Shown: positions 8,261 to 17,408 of the stretch, piece by piece
How positions within the stretch are numbered: position 1 is the stretch's first letter
Layout: every line of letters begins with the position of its first letter
Assembly: GCF_001940785.1 (NCBI RefSeq)
Contig: NZ_MSLS01000002.1
Location: 71,077 to 135,076, forward strand
From: Bacillus sp. MRMR6
Lineage (GTDB): Bacteria; Bacillota; Bacilli; Bacillales; Cytobacillaceae
Reading direction: 5' to 3'
Length of the DNA stretch: 64,000 bases
The notes under the pieces: model-generated
Told to the model about the DNA's origin: nothing
Database searches by the model: none
What the model saw: only the letters and a program-made list of their open reading frames with translations
Program-made: the position numbers and the translations under genes

Positions 8261-8752
8261 ATGCAACTTAGTAAATTATTCAGCATGCAAGCAGCCTTGG
8301 ATCAGCATATTGAAGAAAATCATGGTCTGAACGATGAGAATTTATTTGATAGGAAGGTTCTCGCTTTACTAGTAGAAATGGGTGAGCTAGCAAACGAAAC
8401 CCGATGCTTTAAGTTTTGGAGTGTGAAACCTTCTTCAGCAAAAGAAGTCATTCTTATGGAATTTGTCGATGGGGTCCACTTCATTTTATCACTAGGAATC
8501 GAGTGCGGCTTTCAGAACAGCAATTTTGAAATGACAGACCATAGCTCGTCACAAACTGTAACGGAACAGTTTCTGGCCATTTATGAGCAGATTAATATTT
8601 TTCGAAAAACAAGAAGCTTAGAGGATTATCAAGCTATGTTTGAAGGCTATTTCCAATTGGCAGGCCTCCTAGGTTTAACAAATGTGGAAATCGAACAAGC
8701 ATATTTTGATAAAAACGAAGTAAATTATCAAAGACAACAAAATGGCTATTAG
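8261..8752 (+). CDS. Dimeric dUTPase family (all-alpha NTP pyrophosphohydrolase)
   Basis: A 163-residue all-alpha protein of the dimeric dUTPase superfamily. It shows the metal-binding helix pair: LLVEMGELANETR (ExxE type) and EVILMEFVDGVHF (ExxxD type), with a conserved KFWS segment between them. Such enzymes hydrolyse dUTP to dUMP and pyrophosphate, keeping uracil out of DNA and supplying dTMP synthesis. It differs from the trimeric dUTPases of B. subtilis SPbeta. ATG 8261 is preceded by TTAGGAGTGG. It appears to be a single-gene unit upstream of ysdC. Confidence 0.82.
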   Translation: MQLSKLFSMQAALDQHIEENHGLNDENLFDRKVLALLVEMGELANETRCFKFWSVKPSSAKEVILMEFVDGVHFILSLGIECGFQNSNFEMTDHSSSQTVTEQFLAIYEQINIFRKTRSLEDYQAMFEGYFQLAGLLGLTNVEIEQAYFDKNEVNYQRQQNGY

Positions 8753-8815
8753 CTGTAAACTTTCACTGTTTTCTGTATAATGAAGTTCTTACGTACATAA
8801 AAAGGGGGTTAAACA

Positions 8816-9901
8816 ATGGCAAAAATGGATGAAACCTTAACGATGTTAAAGGATTTAACAGACGCCAAAGGGATTCCAGGCAATGAGCGGGAAGTTCGCG
8901 AAGTAATGAAGAAATACATAGCACCATTTGCGGACGAAGTCACGACGGATGGACTTGGCAGTTTAATTGCCAAGAAGACAGGGGCAGCAGGCGGACCAAA
9001 AATTATGATAGCCGGACACCTAGATGAAGTCGGCTTCATGATCACACAAATTGATGATAAAGGCTTCCTTCGCTTCCAAACAGTCGGCGGCTGGTGGTCA
9101 CAGGTTATGCTCGCACAGCGCGTGACGATCGTTACGAAAAAAGGTGATGTTTTAGGTGTGATTGGTTCCAAGCCGCCGCATATTCTATCACCTGAAGCAC
9201 GTAAAAAGCCGGTTGAAATTAAAGACATGTTCATCGATGTTGGGGCAGGAAGCCGTGACGAAGCAATGGAGTGGGGAATTCGTCCAGGAGACATGGTTGT
9301 TCCTTATTTTGAATTCACGGTGATGAATAATGAAAAAATGCTGTTAGCAAAAGCTTGGGATAATCGCATTGGCTGTGCGATTGCGATTGATGTGTTAAAG
9401 CATTTGCAGGGTGTAGACCATCCGAATGAGGTATATGGGGTTGGAACCATTCAAGAAGAAGTAGGCCTTCGAGGTGCTCGTACTTCTGCTTCGGCGATCA
9501 ATCCTGATATTGGATTTGGTGTAGACGTAGGGATTGCTGGTGATACACCAGGCATTTCTGAAAAAGAAGCCATGAGCAAAATGGGCAAAGGCCCGCAAAT
9601 CATACTATATGATGCCTCCCTTGTTTCACATAAAGGTCTGCGTGACTTTGTAACAGAACTAGCAGATGAATTGAACATTCCCTATCAATTCGATGCGATT
9701 CCAGGCGGCGGTACAGACGCTGGTGCCATCCATATGACCCATAACGGCGTACCATCACTAGCAATCACGATTGCAACACGCTACATCCATTCACACGCGG
9801 CCATGCTTCATCGTGATGATTATGAAAATGCAGTTAAGCTAATCGTCGAAGTCATTAAGCGACTAGATACTGAAACGGTTAATAAGATAAAATTCGAATA
9901 A
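8816..9901 (+). CDS. ysdC: M42 family metallopeptidase (glutamyl aminopeptidase/endoglucanase-like)
   Basis: A 361-residue cytoplasmic peptidase of the M42 family, which uses two metal ions to remove N-terminal residues from peptides. Metal ligands and the catalytic base can be placed: [19 protein letters not shown], the [10 protein letters not shown] pair of acidic residues, [11 protein letters not shown], and the late [10 protein letters not shown] histidine. ATG 8816 has AAAGGGGGTT upstream and a TATAAT at 8776-8781. Position and length match B. subtilis ysdC. A weak terminator follows at about 9909-9937. Confidence 0.93.
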   Translation: MAKMDETLTMLKDLTDAKGIPGNEREVREVMKKYIAPFADEVTTDGLGSLIAKKTGAAGGPKIMIAGHLDEVGFMITQIDDKGFLRFQTVGGWWSQVMLAQRVTIVTKKGDVLGVIGSKPPHILSPEARKKPVEIKDMFIDVGAGSRDEAMEWGIRPGDMVVPYFEFTVMNNEKMLLAKAWDNRIGCAIAIDVLKHLQGVDHPNEVYGVGTIQEEVGLRGARTSASAINPDIGFGVDVGIAGDTPGISEKEAMSKMGKGPQIILYDASLVSHKGLRDFVTELADELNIPYQFDAIPGGGTDAGAIHMTHNGVPSLAITIATRYIHSHAAMLHRDDYENAVKLIVEVIKRLDTETVNKIKFE

Positions 9902-9908
9902 ATAGTGA

Positions 9909-9937
9909 GGATCCTCGGGCGTTTGCGGGGATCTTTT
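9909..9937 (+). terminator. Probable terminator after ysdC
   Basis: GGATCCTCG pairs with CGGGGATCT (two G-U pairs) and is followed by TTTT, immediately before the 21-bp repeat array. Confidence 0.5.
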
Positions 9938-9982
9938 GATATTTCTCCAAGTATTCTGGGTGACATCTACAAATTTTTATGG

Positions 9983-10274
9983 GATATCAACAAAAAAGAT
10001 GCTGATATCAACAAAAAAGATGCTGATATCAACAAAAGAGATGCTGATATCAACAAAAGAGATGCTGATATCAACAAAAAAGATGCTGATATCAACAAAA
10101 AAGATGCTGATATCAACAAAAGAGATGCTGATATCAACAAAAGAGATGCTGATATCAACAAAAAAGATGTTGATATCAACAAAAAAGATGTTGATATCAA
10201 CAAAAAAGATGCTGATATCAACAAAAGGATGCTGATATCAACAAAAGGATGCTGATATCAACAAAAAATCGGCT
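9983..10274. repeat. 21-bp tandem minisatellite, 14 copies
   Basis: Fourteen consecutive units begin with GATATCAAC, at 9983, 10004, 10025 and so on. The first eleven copies run 21 bp to the next, copies 12 and 13 are 20 bp, and copy 14 has a divergent end. The consensus is GATATCAACAAAAAAGATGCT. Units come in types: two A6 units, two with AAAAGAGA, two A6, two AAAAGAGA, two ending GATGTT, one A6, then the 20-bp copies. Copies 1-4 therefore repeat as copies 5-8 (an 84-bp higher-order unit). Degenerate units flank both sides (GACATCTACAAATTT; GACTTCTACAATT). No ribosome-binding site precedes the open frames through it. Confidence 0.97.
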
Positions 10275-10308
10275 GACTTCTACAATTAGTACCCGGATCT
10301 CTACAATC

Positions 10309-10347
10309 CTCCAAAATAAGAAAGCTGCCGACTCAAACATCGGCAGC
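10309..10347 (-). terminator. Terminator of sspI
   Basis: A perfect 8-bp stem GCTGCCGA/TCGGCAGC at 10324-10331 and 10340-10347; on the minus strand it is followed by TTTCTTATTTTG. It also separates sspI from the repeat array. Confidence 0.8.
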
Positions 10348-10353
10348 AATTCC

Positions 10354-10560
10354 TTATTTCAATCCAGACTCTAAAGTAGACAGCATTTCTTTTTTCTCAT
10401 CCTCGGAGCTATTTTTCCAAATGATCTCAAACAGAACGCCCAGACCTGGAAGCATTTTTTCTTCTCCATTTTGAATCGCATCGACAATCGTATCTTCTAA
10501 TTCACCTTGTGTATTGCCGGTAACATTGTGAACAATCGCATTACGTAAATTTAAGTTCAT
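10354..10560 (-). CDS. sspI: Small acid-soluble spore protein I
   Basis: A 68-residue protein starting [15 protein letters not shown] and containing the block [22 protein letters not shown], which is diagnostic of SspI. In B. subtilis it is a minor spore-core protein made in the forespore under SigG. The minus-strand ATG is preceded by AAAAAAGGAGTG. It is monocistronic, with a terminator directly downstream, between ysdC and the methyltransferase gene as in B. subtilis. Confidence 0.97.
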   Translation of the reverse strand: MNLNLRNAIVHNVTGNTQGELEDTIVDAIQNGEEKMLPGLGVLFEIIWKNSSEDEKKEMLSTLESGLK

Positions 10561-10678
10561 GAATATGCACTCCTTTTTTAACCTTATTCTCTACTATCAT
10601 TTTCATTTTTGGTTTTATTATGTATTTTAGTTAGGCTATAATGAGAAAAAATAAAGTGTTTTTTTAAGGAGAACAGAG

Positions 10679-11431
10679 TTGAAACATATACAATCAGTCA
10701 ATAACCCCCAGGTTAAGCAATGGAAAAAACTTTTAACGAAAAAAGAACGCGACAAATCAGGCACATTTTTAGTCGAGGGCTTTCACTTAGTGGAGGAGGC
10801 CTTAAAAGACCAGGAGCAAGTAATCGAAGTGATTGTTTCTGAAACTGTCGGTCTGCCGCCTCGCTGGGATACAGGTTCTGTACTAGTCACTCTCGTAACG
10901 GAAGAAATATCGAATATGCTGACAGATACAGAAGCTCCGCAAGGAATTTATGCCGTTTGCAGACAACTAGACCGGCAAGGGTCAGTAGATGCTCAAACTT
11001 ACTTATTTATCGATGCTGTGCAAGACCCAGGAAACTTAGGGACTATGATTCGGACTGCCGATGCTGCTGGAATTGATATGGTAATTGTCGGCCGTGGCAG
11101 CGTCGATGTTTATAATTCTAAGGTATTAAGGTCGGCACAAGGGAGTCATTTTCATCTGCCGATCGTAAGAGCAGATTTAAGTGAATGGGTAGACAAATTA
11201 AAAGAGCAAAATATTCCTGTATACGGCACAGCACTTGAAGGTGCCTCTGCATTTACTGATACTTCCACAGGAGACCGGTTTGCCTTAATTGTTGGGAATG
11301 AAGGAAATGGGGTTAGTAAGGAGCTCCTCTCTAAAACAACCGCAAACCTTTATATCCCAATCTACGGGAAAAGCGAATCATTAAACGTGGCTGTTGCAAC
11401 AGGCATCCTGTTATATTATTTTAAAAAATAG
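10679..11431 (+). CDS. ysgA: SpoU/TrmH-family RNA 2'-O-ribose methyltransferase
   Basis: A 250-residue SPOUT-class methyltransferase. The N-terminal part (KERDKSGTFLVEGFHLVEEAL) is the substrate-binding domain. The C-terminal knot domain has the three SpoU motifs: DAVQDPGNLGTMIRTADAAG, LIVGNEGNGVS and IPIYGKSESLNVAVATGILLY. It probably methylates rRNA or tRNA ribose using SAM; the exact nucleotide is not known. The start is TTG at 10679 after AAGGAGAA. It lies just upstream of the pheS T-box, as B. subtilis ysgA does. Confidence 0.9.
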   Translation: MKHIQSVNNPQVKQWKKLLTKKERDKSGTFLVEGFHLVEEALKDQEQVIEVIVSETVGLPPRWDTGSVLVTLVTEEISNMLTDTEAPQGIYAVCRQLDRQGSVDAQTYLFIDAVQDPGNLGTMIRTADAAGIDMVIVGRGSVDVYNSKVLRSAQGSHFHLPIVRADLSEWVDKLKEQNIPVYGTALEGASAFTDTSTGDRFALIVGNEGNGVSKELLSKTTANLYIPIYGKSESLNVAVATGILLYYFKK

Positions 11432-11442
11432 GCGATACTTGT

Positions 11443-11471
11443 TTGAATCAGAGCGAATTTTATTATATAAT
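11443..11471 (+). promoter_or_regulatory. SigA-type promoter of pheST
   Basis: TTGAAT at 11443-11448 and a perfect TATAAT at 11466-11471, 17 bp apart, upstream of the T-box. Confidence 0.78.
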
Positions 11472-11497
11472 ACTGAAATGAATTGAAAATACCAAAA

Positions 11498-11762
11498 ACG
11501 ATGACGGAGAAAAGTATCTTGTCTAGGACCATGTAGGGAGAAAGTGCCGTGACTGCAAGCACTTTTATGGCAAAGGCAGGAGAAGTTCACCTCCCGAGTT
11601 GGCACCGGGACCACTAGAAGGCGTTTTCGCTTTTCTGTGTAAAGGTGCATCGGCTTAAGCCGTTATCTCAACGAAGCGAACGCTAGTGTTTTATACATAA
11701 GTGTTTACAAGGGTGGTACCGCGAATGACAAACCTCGTCCCTTTCCAGGGATGGGGTTTTTT
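11498..11762 (+). ncRNA. T-box leader of pheST (tRNA-Phe sensor)
   Basis: Stem I has the distal loop GTGACTGCAAGCAC and a specifier loop GGAGAAGTTCACC with specifier codon TTC (phenylalanine) at 11586-11588. The T-box proper, GGGTGGTACCGCG, is at 11711-11723. A terminator (CCTCGTCCCT with AGGGATGGGG, then seven T) ends near 11762. Uncharged tRNA-Phe is expected to favour antitermination of pheS-pheT. Confidence 0.97.
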
Positions 11763-11816
11763 TGTTTGGTCAAAGAAATCACCGGAAGTTTGTCGAATTT
11801 TAAAGGAGGAATTATC

Positions 11817-12854
11817 ATGCAAGAACGTTTAAAGGAATTGCAGCAAGAGGCAATTCAAAAGATCGAGCTGTCTTCGAACTTAAAAGAGTTGAATGATATT
11901 CGGGTTGCGTATCTAGGCAAGAAGGGGCCGATTACTGAGGTGCTGCGCGGAATGGGTAAGCTTTCTGCAGAAGAGCGTCCTGTAATGGGAGCACTGGCAA
12001 ACGAGGTTCGGGAAGCGATCGCGACACAGTTGGAAGCCAAGCAAGCGCAATTAGAAGAAGCCGCTGTTTTAGAAAAATTAGCTTCTGAAAGCATTGATGT
12101 CACTCTTCCAGGCCGTCCAGTTAAGGTTGGGAACCATCATCCGTTAACGAAAATTATTGAAGAAATTGAAGATTTATTTATCGGAATGGGTTATCAAGTT
12201 GCTGAAGGTCCAGAGGTAGAGAAGGATTACTACAATTTCGAAGCACTAAACCTGCCAAAGGGACATCCTGCAAGAGATATGCAGGACAGCTTCTATATCA
12301 CAGAAGAAATCTTGATGCGGACACATACATCACCTGTTCAGGCACGTACGATGGAAAAGAACGAAGGCAAAGGGCCGATTAAGATTATCTGTCCAGGTAA
12401 AGTATATCGCCGTGACAATGACGATGCGACTCACTCTCACCAGTTCATGCAAATTGAAGGGCTAGTGGTCGGTGAGAACATTCGGATGAGTGACCTAAAA
12501 GGTACATTAGAGGTGTTTGCGAAGAAAATGTTTGGTGAAGACCGAGAAATTAGACTGCGTCCAAGCTTCTTCCCATTCACAGAGCCTTCTGTTGAAATGG
12601 ACATTTCTTGTAAAATTTGCGGCGGAAGTGGCTGTAACGTCTGTAAGAAAACGGGATGGATTGAAATTCTAGGAGCAGGTATGGTACATCCAAACGTGCT
12701 TGAAATGGCTGGATACGATTCTAAAAAGTATACAGGGTTTGCGTTTGGAATGGGACCAGAGCGAATCGCCATGTTAAAGTATGGTGTCGATGATATCCGT
12801 CATTTCTATACAAATGATGTCAGGTTCTTAAAGCAATTTGCTAAACATGAGTAA
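11817..12854 (+). CDS. pheS: Phenylalanine--tRNA ligase alpha subunit
   Basis: The catalytic alpha subunit (345 residues) of the alpha2-beta2 PheRS. An N-terminal coiled coil (about 1-85) precedes the class II core, which includes [21 protein letters not shown], motif 2 around [19 protein letters not shown], and motif 3 [17 protein letters not shown] 11817 has AAAGGAGGAA upstream; an in-frame GTG further upstream lies within the terminator and is not used. pheT follows 83 bp downstream, with a dispersed repeat fragment in the gap. Confidence 0.98.
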   Translation: MQERLKELQQEAIQKIELSSNLKELNDIRVAYLGKKGPITEVLRGMGKLSAEERPVMGALANEVREAIATQLEAKQAQLEEAAVLEKLASESIDVTLPGRPVKVGNHHPLTKIIEEIEDLFIGMGYQVAEGPEVEKDYYNFEALNLPKGHPARDMQDSFYITEEILMRTHTSPVQARTMEKNEGKGPIKIICPGKVYRRDNDDATHSHQFMQIEGLVVGENIRMSDLKGTLEVFAKKMFGEDREIRLRPSFFPFTEPSVEMDISCKICGGSGCNVCKKTGWIEILGAGMVHPNVLEMAGYDSKKYTGFAFGMGPERIAMLKYGVDDIRHFYTNDVRFLKQFAKHE

Positions 12855-12856
12855 TA

Positions 12857-12920
12857 GGAAAGCGGAGGCAGGTTGTCCAAGAGGCATTTGACTATAGAGC
12901 CCTAGGCGCCGCTAGATCTT
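12857..12920 (+). repeat. Dispersed repeat fragment between pheS and pheT
   Basis: AAAGCGGAGGCAGG to CCTAGGCGCCGCTAGATC is a degenerate copy of the family at 2673-2795. It lies inside the pheST operon. Confidence 0.45.
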
Positions 12921-12937
12921 AGAGGAGGAGTGACGAC

Positions 12938-15352
12938 ATGTTCGTATCATATAAATGGCTCCAGGAATATGTAGATTTATCCGGAGTATCAGCGACAGAA
13001 TTAGCTGAAAAAATTACCAAAAGCGGAATTGAGGTTGAGGGTGTAGAGGTTCTCAACGAAGGAATTAAAGGTGTAGTAGTTGGTCACGTTGTCGAACGTG
13101 TACAGCATCCGAACGCAGATAAACTAAGCAAATGTCAGGTAGATATCGGCCAGGGTGAACCTGTTCAGATTATCTGTGGAGCACCGAATGTTGCCCAGGG
13201 ACAAAAAGTAGCTGTAGCTACGGTCGGAGCCGTATTACCAGGTAATTTTAAAATAAAAAAAGCAAAGCTTCGCGGAGAAGAATCAAATGGAATGATCTGC
13301 TCGCTTCAAGAGCTTGGAAGTGAAGGGAAAATTGTTCCTAAGGAGTATTCAGAGGGAATCTTTGTGTTCCCAGCAGATACAGAGGTTGGCGGCGATGCCC
13401 TTGCATTATTAAACAGAGACGATGAAGTTCTTGAGTTAGGTTTAACACCAAACCGTTCAGATTGTTTAAGCATGTTAGGTGTAGCATACGAAGTGGCAGC
13501 TATCCTTGGAAGAGAAGTTAAACTTCCAGAAAGTGATCTTCAACCTGTTTCTGAAAAAGCAACCGATTATATTACGGTAAACGTAGAGGCAAAAGAAGAT
13601 AATCCACTATATGCAGCAAAGGTAATCAAAAATGTAAAAATCGGTCCAGCTCCACTTTGGCTGCAAACACGCTTAATGTCAGCGGGAATCCGTCCACACA
13701 ATAATGTCGTGGATATTACGAATTACATTTTGTTAGAGTACGGTCAGCCGTTGCATGCGTTTGACTATGATCGTCTTGGATCAAAAGAGATTCTTGTTCG
13801 CCGCGCGCAGGATGGCGAGAAATTTATTACTCTCGACGATGCAGAGCGTACGTTAACCTCCGATCATCTTGTGATTACCAATGGTACTGAACCAGTTGCT
13901 TTAGCTGGTGTTATGGGTGGGGCAAATTCTGAAGTGAATTCAGATACGACAACTGTTTTGCTAGAGGCAGCTTATTTTACCGGTCCAACAATTAGAAAAG
14001 CGTCTAAGGACCACGGCTTAAGAAGTGAAGCGAGTGCTCGTTTTGAAAAAGGTGTAGACCCGAACCGTGTTCGCGCTGCAGGTGAACGTGCTGCCTATCT
14101 AATCGCTAAATACGCTGGCGGCGAGGTATTAGAAGGATCATCTGAAGTGGATACAATGACAATTGAGCCTGCAGTGGTGTCGATTACTTTGGAAAAAATT
14201 AACCAAGTAATCGGGATCGACCTTACCGCTCAGGATGTAAAAGGAATTTTTGATCGTCTGCAATTTGCTGTTAGTATCGAGGAAAATGTGATTACGGTAA
14301 CGGCTCCAACACGTCGCGGCGATATTCAAATTGAAGAAGACTTAATCGAAGAAGTGGCGAGGCTTTACGGCTACGACAATATCCCAATGACTTTACCGAT
14401 TGGTTCGTCAACACCAGGGAAATTATCTAATTACCAAGAAAAGCGCCGTCTCGTCCGCCAATACCTAGAGGGTGCAGGCTTGTACCAAGCTGTAACCTAC
14501 TCTTTAACAAGTGAGGAAAAAGCAGCTCAATTTGCTCTCGAGAAGGGCGACTTCATCCGCCTGGCAATGCCAATGAGCGAAGACCGCAGCATCCTGCGCC
14601 TAAGCATTATGCCACAGCTGTTAGAGGTATTAAAATACAACAGCGCCCGTCAAAATGATAGTCTAGCTGTTTATGAAACAGGTGCAGTATTTTTAGCAAA
14701 TGGTCAAGAAGACCTTCCAGAAGAGCAAGAGCATCTTGCAGGTGCGGTCACTGGTTTATGGCACAGCCATTCTTGGCAGGGTGAGAAGAAAGCAGTTGAC
14801 TTCTATGTCGTAAAAGGAATTTTAGAAGGCCTATTTGCAAAGCTGGGTCTTACAGAACAAGTATCCTATGTTCAGGCACAAGTGGGTAATATGCATCCAG
14901 GCCGTACCGCTGAAATTCATTTAAATGGTGAAAGAATTGGGTTTGTTGGTCAAGTTCATCCAATCATGCAAAAAGAGTTGGATTTAAAAGATACGTATGT
15001 ATTTGAACTTTCCTTAAAGGCGGTTCTTGGTGCAGAAACAGGCCCGCTTCAATATGAATCGATTCCACGATTCCCATCTATTACAAGAGACATTGCGCTT
15101 GTTGTGGATAAAGAAACAGTCTCAGGTGCCTTGAAGGATATCATCCTTACTGCAGGCGGCAGCCTTCTAAAAGAGGTTCAAGTGTTTGATTTATATGAAG
15201 GCGAGCGGATGGAAGCAGGGAAAAAATCACTTGCATTCTCGCTGAAATATTTAGATCCAGAACGTACCTTAACGGACGAAGAAGTAACAAAAGTACACTC
15301 GCAGGTGCTTAAAGACTTAGAAGAAAAAGCAGGCGCTGTGTTAAGAGGATAA
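12938..15352 (+). CDS. pheT: Phenylalanine--tRNA ligase beta subunit
   Basis: An 804-residue subunit that binds tRNA-Phe and edits Tyr-tRNA-Phe. Domains in order: an N-terminal EMAP/OB-type tRNA-binding domain (about 40-150), the B3/B4 editing domain (about 200-400), the B5 domain (about 400-475), a degenerate class II core, and the C-terminal ferredoxin-fold anticodon-binding domain (about 710-804, starting near [18 protein letters not shown]). It has a good ribosome-binding site (AGAGGAGG) and the usual length. It shares pheS control through the T-box. Confidence 0.98.
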   Translation: MFVSYKWLQEYVDLSGVSATELAEKITKSGIEVEGVEVLNEGIKGVVVGHVVERVQHPNADKLSKCQVDIGQGEPVQIICGAPNVAQGQKVAVATVGAVLPGNFKIKKAKLRGEESNGMICSLQELGSEGKIVPKEYSEGIFVFPADTEVGGDALALLNRDDEVLELGLTPNRSDCLSMLGVAYEVAAILGREVKLPESDLQPVSEKATDYITVNVEAKEDNPLYAAKVIKNVKIGPAPLWLQTRLMSAGIRPHNNVVDITNYILLEYGQPLHAFDYDRLGSKEILVRRAQDGEKFITLDDAERTLTSDHLVITNGTEPVALAGVMGGANSEVNSDTTTVLLEAAYFTGPTIRKASKDHGLRSEASARFEKGVDPNRVRAAGERAAYLIAKYAGGEVLEGSSEVDTMTIEPAVVSITLEKINQVIGIDLTAQDVKGIFDRLQFAVSIEENVITVTAPTRRGDIQIEEDLIEEVARLYGYDNIPMTLPIGSSTPGKLSNYQEKRRLVRQYLEGAGLYQAVTYSLTSEEKAAQFALEKGDFIRLAMPMSEDRSILRLSIMPQLLEVLKYNSARQNDSLAVYETGAVFLANGQEDLPEEQEHLAGAVTGLWHSHSWQGEKKAVDFYVVKGILEGLFAKLGLTEQVSYVQAQVGNMHPGRTAEIHLNGERIGFVGQVHPIMQKELDLKDTYVFELSLKAVLGAETGPLQYESIPRFPSITRDIALVVDKETVSGALKDIILTAGGSLLKEVQVFDLYEGERMEAGKKSLAFSLKYLDPERTLTDEEVTKVHSQVLKDLEEKAGAVLRG

Positions 15353-15396
15353 TGGTAACACCTAAGTCTATTAGCTAGCTATAATTAAATACTAAT

Positions 15397-15431
15397 AAAA
15401 AGAGAGGCTGAAAAATTCAGCCTCTCTTTTT
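15397..15431. terminator. Bidirectional terminator between pheT and rnhC
   Basis: A long stem AAAAAGAGAGGCTGAA/TTCAGCCTCTCTTTTT with a 3-nt loop serves both convergent genes. The rnhC stop codon lies inside the stem. Confidence 0.92.
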
Positions 15432-16379
15432 GTTCACCAATTTCATCGCTTTATCCGTATTGGCAAAGTGCAGTTTTACATACTGAGGCAGCACTTCGCG
15501 GCCTTTTTTCAAAATCAGCTTGGCGGCGGCTTCGTCAACCTGTGCTCCGGCGCCTTTTGGAATTTTAAAGCCTGCCGACTCACTCAGCTTATCGATATAC
15601 TGCACAAAGGCGTAGCGGGCGAGAATGGAGGCAGCTGCGACAGCTAAATGAATGCCCTCAGCCTTCGTACTAAAATAAACATTTTCCGTAGCAATTGCCT
15701 TTTGATTTTTCACGTGCTGAAAATAAGTACTGCCCTGAACAAACTGATCAATCAAAATAGCCTCTGGCTTCACGGGTGAAATTTTATCCAACACGTTTAG
15801 GATCGCTTGGTTATGTAAAATGGCTTTCATTTTCCCCTGCGACATGCCAGCTTGTTGAACCTTATTATATTTTTCATTTTTCAGTGTCATCAAACTAAAA
15901 GGAACAACATCTTTAATAACCTTAGCAATTGCAATGATTTTTTCATCATTTAAATCCTTTGAATCACGAACACCTAATTCTCTTAAAAGAGGAATATCTT
16001 CCTTTTTTACATAGGCGGCAACCACTGTAATTGGACCGAAGAAGTCGCCGGTGCCCACTTCGTCTGAACCAATCACGGACATTTGGCTGATAGCTTCAGG
16101 TAAATTTCCCTTCGGCGAACTTTTCGCTTTCGCTGGCGACGCCCCCGACTTAGCCCCAGAGCTTAAATCCGAACCCGAACCACCCCATCTGCCAGCCTCT
16201 GCCTCACTCCCATTCCCTTGAAACAAGACTTTCCCTGATTTATAGGCTGTTATCGTACAATTTGCTGTCTTCGCAGCAAAAACACTCCCAGGTGGTTGTT
16301 TCTCCATTAAACTTCTACTATAAAATTCACGCATCGTATTGATTTCTGACAAACTTCGATTTAAAACTACATTAGCCAA
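15417..16379 (-). CDS. rnhC: Ribonuclease HIII
   Basis: A type 2 RNase H (320 residues from the chosen start) that cuts RNA in RNA-DNA hybrids. The N-terminal TBP-like substrate-binding domain (with TITAYKSGKVLFQG) is followed by a glycine/serine-rich linker and the catalytic domain. Motifs are GSDEVGTGDFFGP with the first acidic pair, RDSKDLND, ILIDQF and STKAEGIHLAVAAAS. The TTG at 16379 (minus strand) is preferred because AAGGAGTG precedes it and B. subtilis RnhC begins there; an in-frame ATG at 16418 would add 13 residues upstream of that site. Divergent from zapA. Confidence 0.95.
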   Translation of the reverse strand: MANVVLNRSLSEINTMREFYSRSLMEKQPPGSVFAAKTANCTITAYKSGKVLFQGNGSEAEAGRWGGSGSDLSSGAKSGASPAKAKSSPKGNLPEAISQMSVIGSDEVGTGDFFGPITVVAAYVKKEDIPLLRELGVRDSKDLNDEKIIAIAKVIKDVVPFSLMTLKNEKYNKVQQAGMSQGKMKAILHNQAILNVLDKISPVKPEAILIDQFVQGSTYFQHVKNQKAIATENVYFSTKAEGIHLAVAAASILARYAFVQYIDKLSESAGFKIPKGAGAQVDEAAAKLILKKGREVLPQYVKLHFANTDKAMKLVNKKRG

Positions 16380-16464
16380 CTTTTGCACACTCCTTAAATC
16401 TGACTTTTTATCCCGCATCTACTGGGAAATATGGGATATTCTTTCTTTCTTGACTGTTTCGCTT

Positions 16465-16492
16465 TTCGACATATGTCTATTCATGTTATGAT
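16465..16492 (+). promoter_or_regulatory. Possible promoter of zapA-cvpA
   Basis: TTCGAC at 16465-16470 and TATGAT at 16487-16492 are 16 bp apart, in the gap between divergent rnhC and zapA. Confidence 0.4.
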
Positions 16493-16531
16493 ATAGAATA
16501 GGATTTCTTTGATTCGAATGGAGGCATTAAC

Positions 16532-16792
16532 TTGTCAAATACAGATAAAAGTAAAACAACCGTTGATATATACGGACAGCAATATGTAATCGTAGGTACC
16601 GAAAGCCAAAGTCACGTACGGTATGTGGCTTCGTTAGTTGACAATAAAATGCGCGAAATCGGTTCTAGGAATCCAATGCTAGATGTAAATAAGCTCGCTG
16701 TGTTAACGGCAGTAAATGCTGTCAATGATTATATTAAAATGAAGAATCAACTAGAGCTATTGCAAGACGAACTACAAAAAGAAAAGGACTGA
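16532..16792 (+). CDS. zapA: Cell division protein ZapA
   Basis: An 86-residue protein that bundles FtsZ protofilaments and stabilises the Z-ring. The N-terminal beta-alpha unit (TTVDIYGQQYVIVG) is followed by the conserved HVRYVASLVDNKMREI and a C-terminal coiled coil rich in Leu, Gln and Glu. The TTG start at 16532 follows TGGAGGC. cvpA starts 6 bases after its stop, so the pair is co-transcribed. Confidence 0.95.
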   Translation: MSNTDKSKTTVDIYGQQYVIVGTESQSHVRYVASLVDNKMREIGSRNPMLDVNKLAVLTAVNAVNDYIKMKNQLELLQDELQKEKD

Positions 16793-16798
16793 AAAGTC

Positions 16799-17353
16799 AT
16801 GCTGGATTTAGCCATTATCTTAATTTTATTTTTTGGTTTTTTTGTTGGACTCAAAAGAGGATTTATTTTACAGTTAGTCCATTTAACAGGTTTTATTATT
16901 GCATACATAGCAGCATATTCATACTATGACGATTTGGCCCCAAAATTAACACTATGGGTTCCTTATCCTAATTTAGGAACAACTTCACCTCTGAAGCTGC
17001 TAGCAGATAGTAGTAATATGGAAGATGCTTTCTATCGTGCAATTGCCTTTGTAATTATTTTTATCGTGGCGAAGGTCATGCTGCAGATCATTGGGAGCAT
17101 GCTGGATTTTGTCGCACACTTGCCTATTTTAAAGCAGCTAAATGTTTGGGCTGGGGGGCTGCTAGGACTTGCTGAAGTCTATTTAATTTTCTTTATTCTA
17201 TTATATATTGTAGCCCTAGTGCCAATGGAACTGATACAAGAACCGTTAGACCAATCGGTAATGGCGAACTTAATTGTCAATCACACGCCATTCTTGTCTG
17301 AGCAAATTAAGAGGCTCTGGATTGAATATTCAACTGCTTTAACTTCTCTGTAG
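16799..17353 (+). CDS. yshB: CvpA family membrane protein
   Basis: A 184-residue membrane protein with four hydrophobic segments: about 3-22, 28-45, 75-100 and 112-140. The start MLDLAIILILFFGFFVGLKRGFILQ is typical of the CvpA family, which in enterobacteria is linked to colicin V production and envelope functions. Its role in Bacillus is unknown. The stop codon lies inside a perfect hairpin that looks like a terminator. Confidence 0.9.
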   Translation: MLDLAIILILFFGFFVGLKRGFILQLVHLTGFIIAYIAAYSYYDDLAPKLTLWVPYPNLGTTSPLKLLADSSNMEDAFYRAIAFVIIFIVAKVMLQIIGSMLDFVAHLPILKQLNVWAGGLLGLAEVYLIFFILLYIVALVPMELIQEPLDQSVMANLIVNHTPFLSEQIKRLWIEYSTALTSL

Positions 17354-17371
17354 CAGAGAAGTTTTTCTTTT
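17341..17371 (+). terminator. Terminator overlapping the end of cvpA/yshB
   Basis: ACTTCTCTG and CAGAGAAGT form a perfect 9-bp stem around a TAG loop that contains the stop codon; TTTTTCTTTT follows. It may separate zapA-yshB from polX or partly attenuate it. Confidence 0.75.
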
Positions 17372-17408
17372 CGGATTGCAAATACTAACCATAAGGAAGG
17401 TGGATTTT

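Noticed and set aside
9905-10255. ORFs through the 21-bp repeats (7-residue repeat DINKKDA, and others on both strands)
   Set aside because: They are open only because the repeat lacks stops in several frames. No ribosome-binding site, and 20-bp units break the frame.
11411-11650. Minus-strand ORF in the pheS leader
   Set aside because: It lies opposite the T-box RNA and has no ribosome-binding site.
15417-16418. Longer rnhC from ATG 16418
   Set aside because: The extra residues overlap the AAGGAGTG site that fits the TTG at 16379, and known RnhC proteins lack them.
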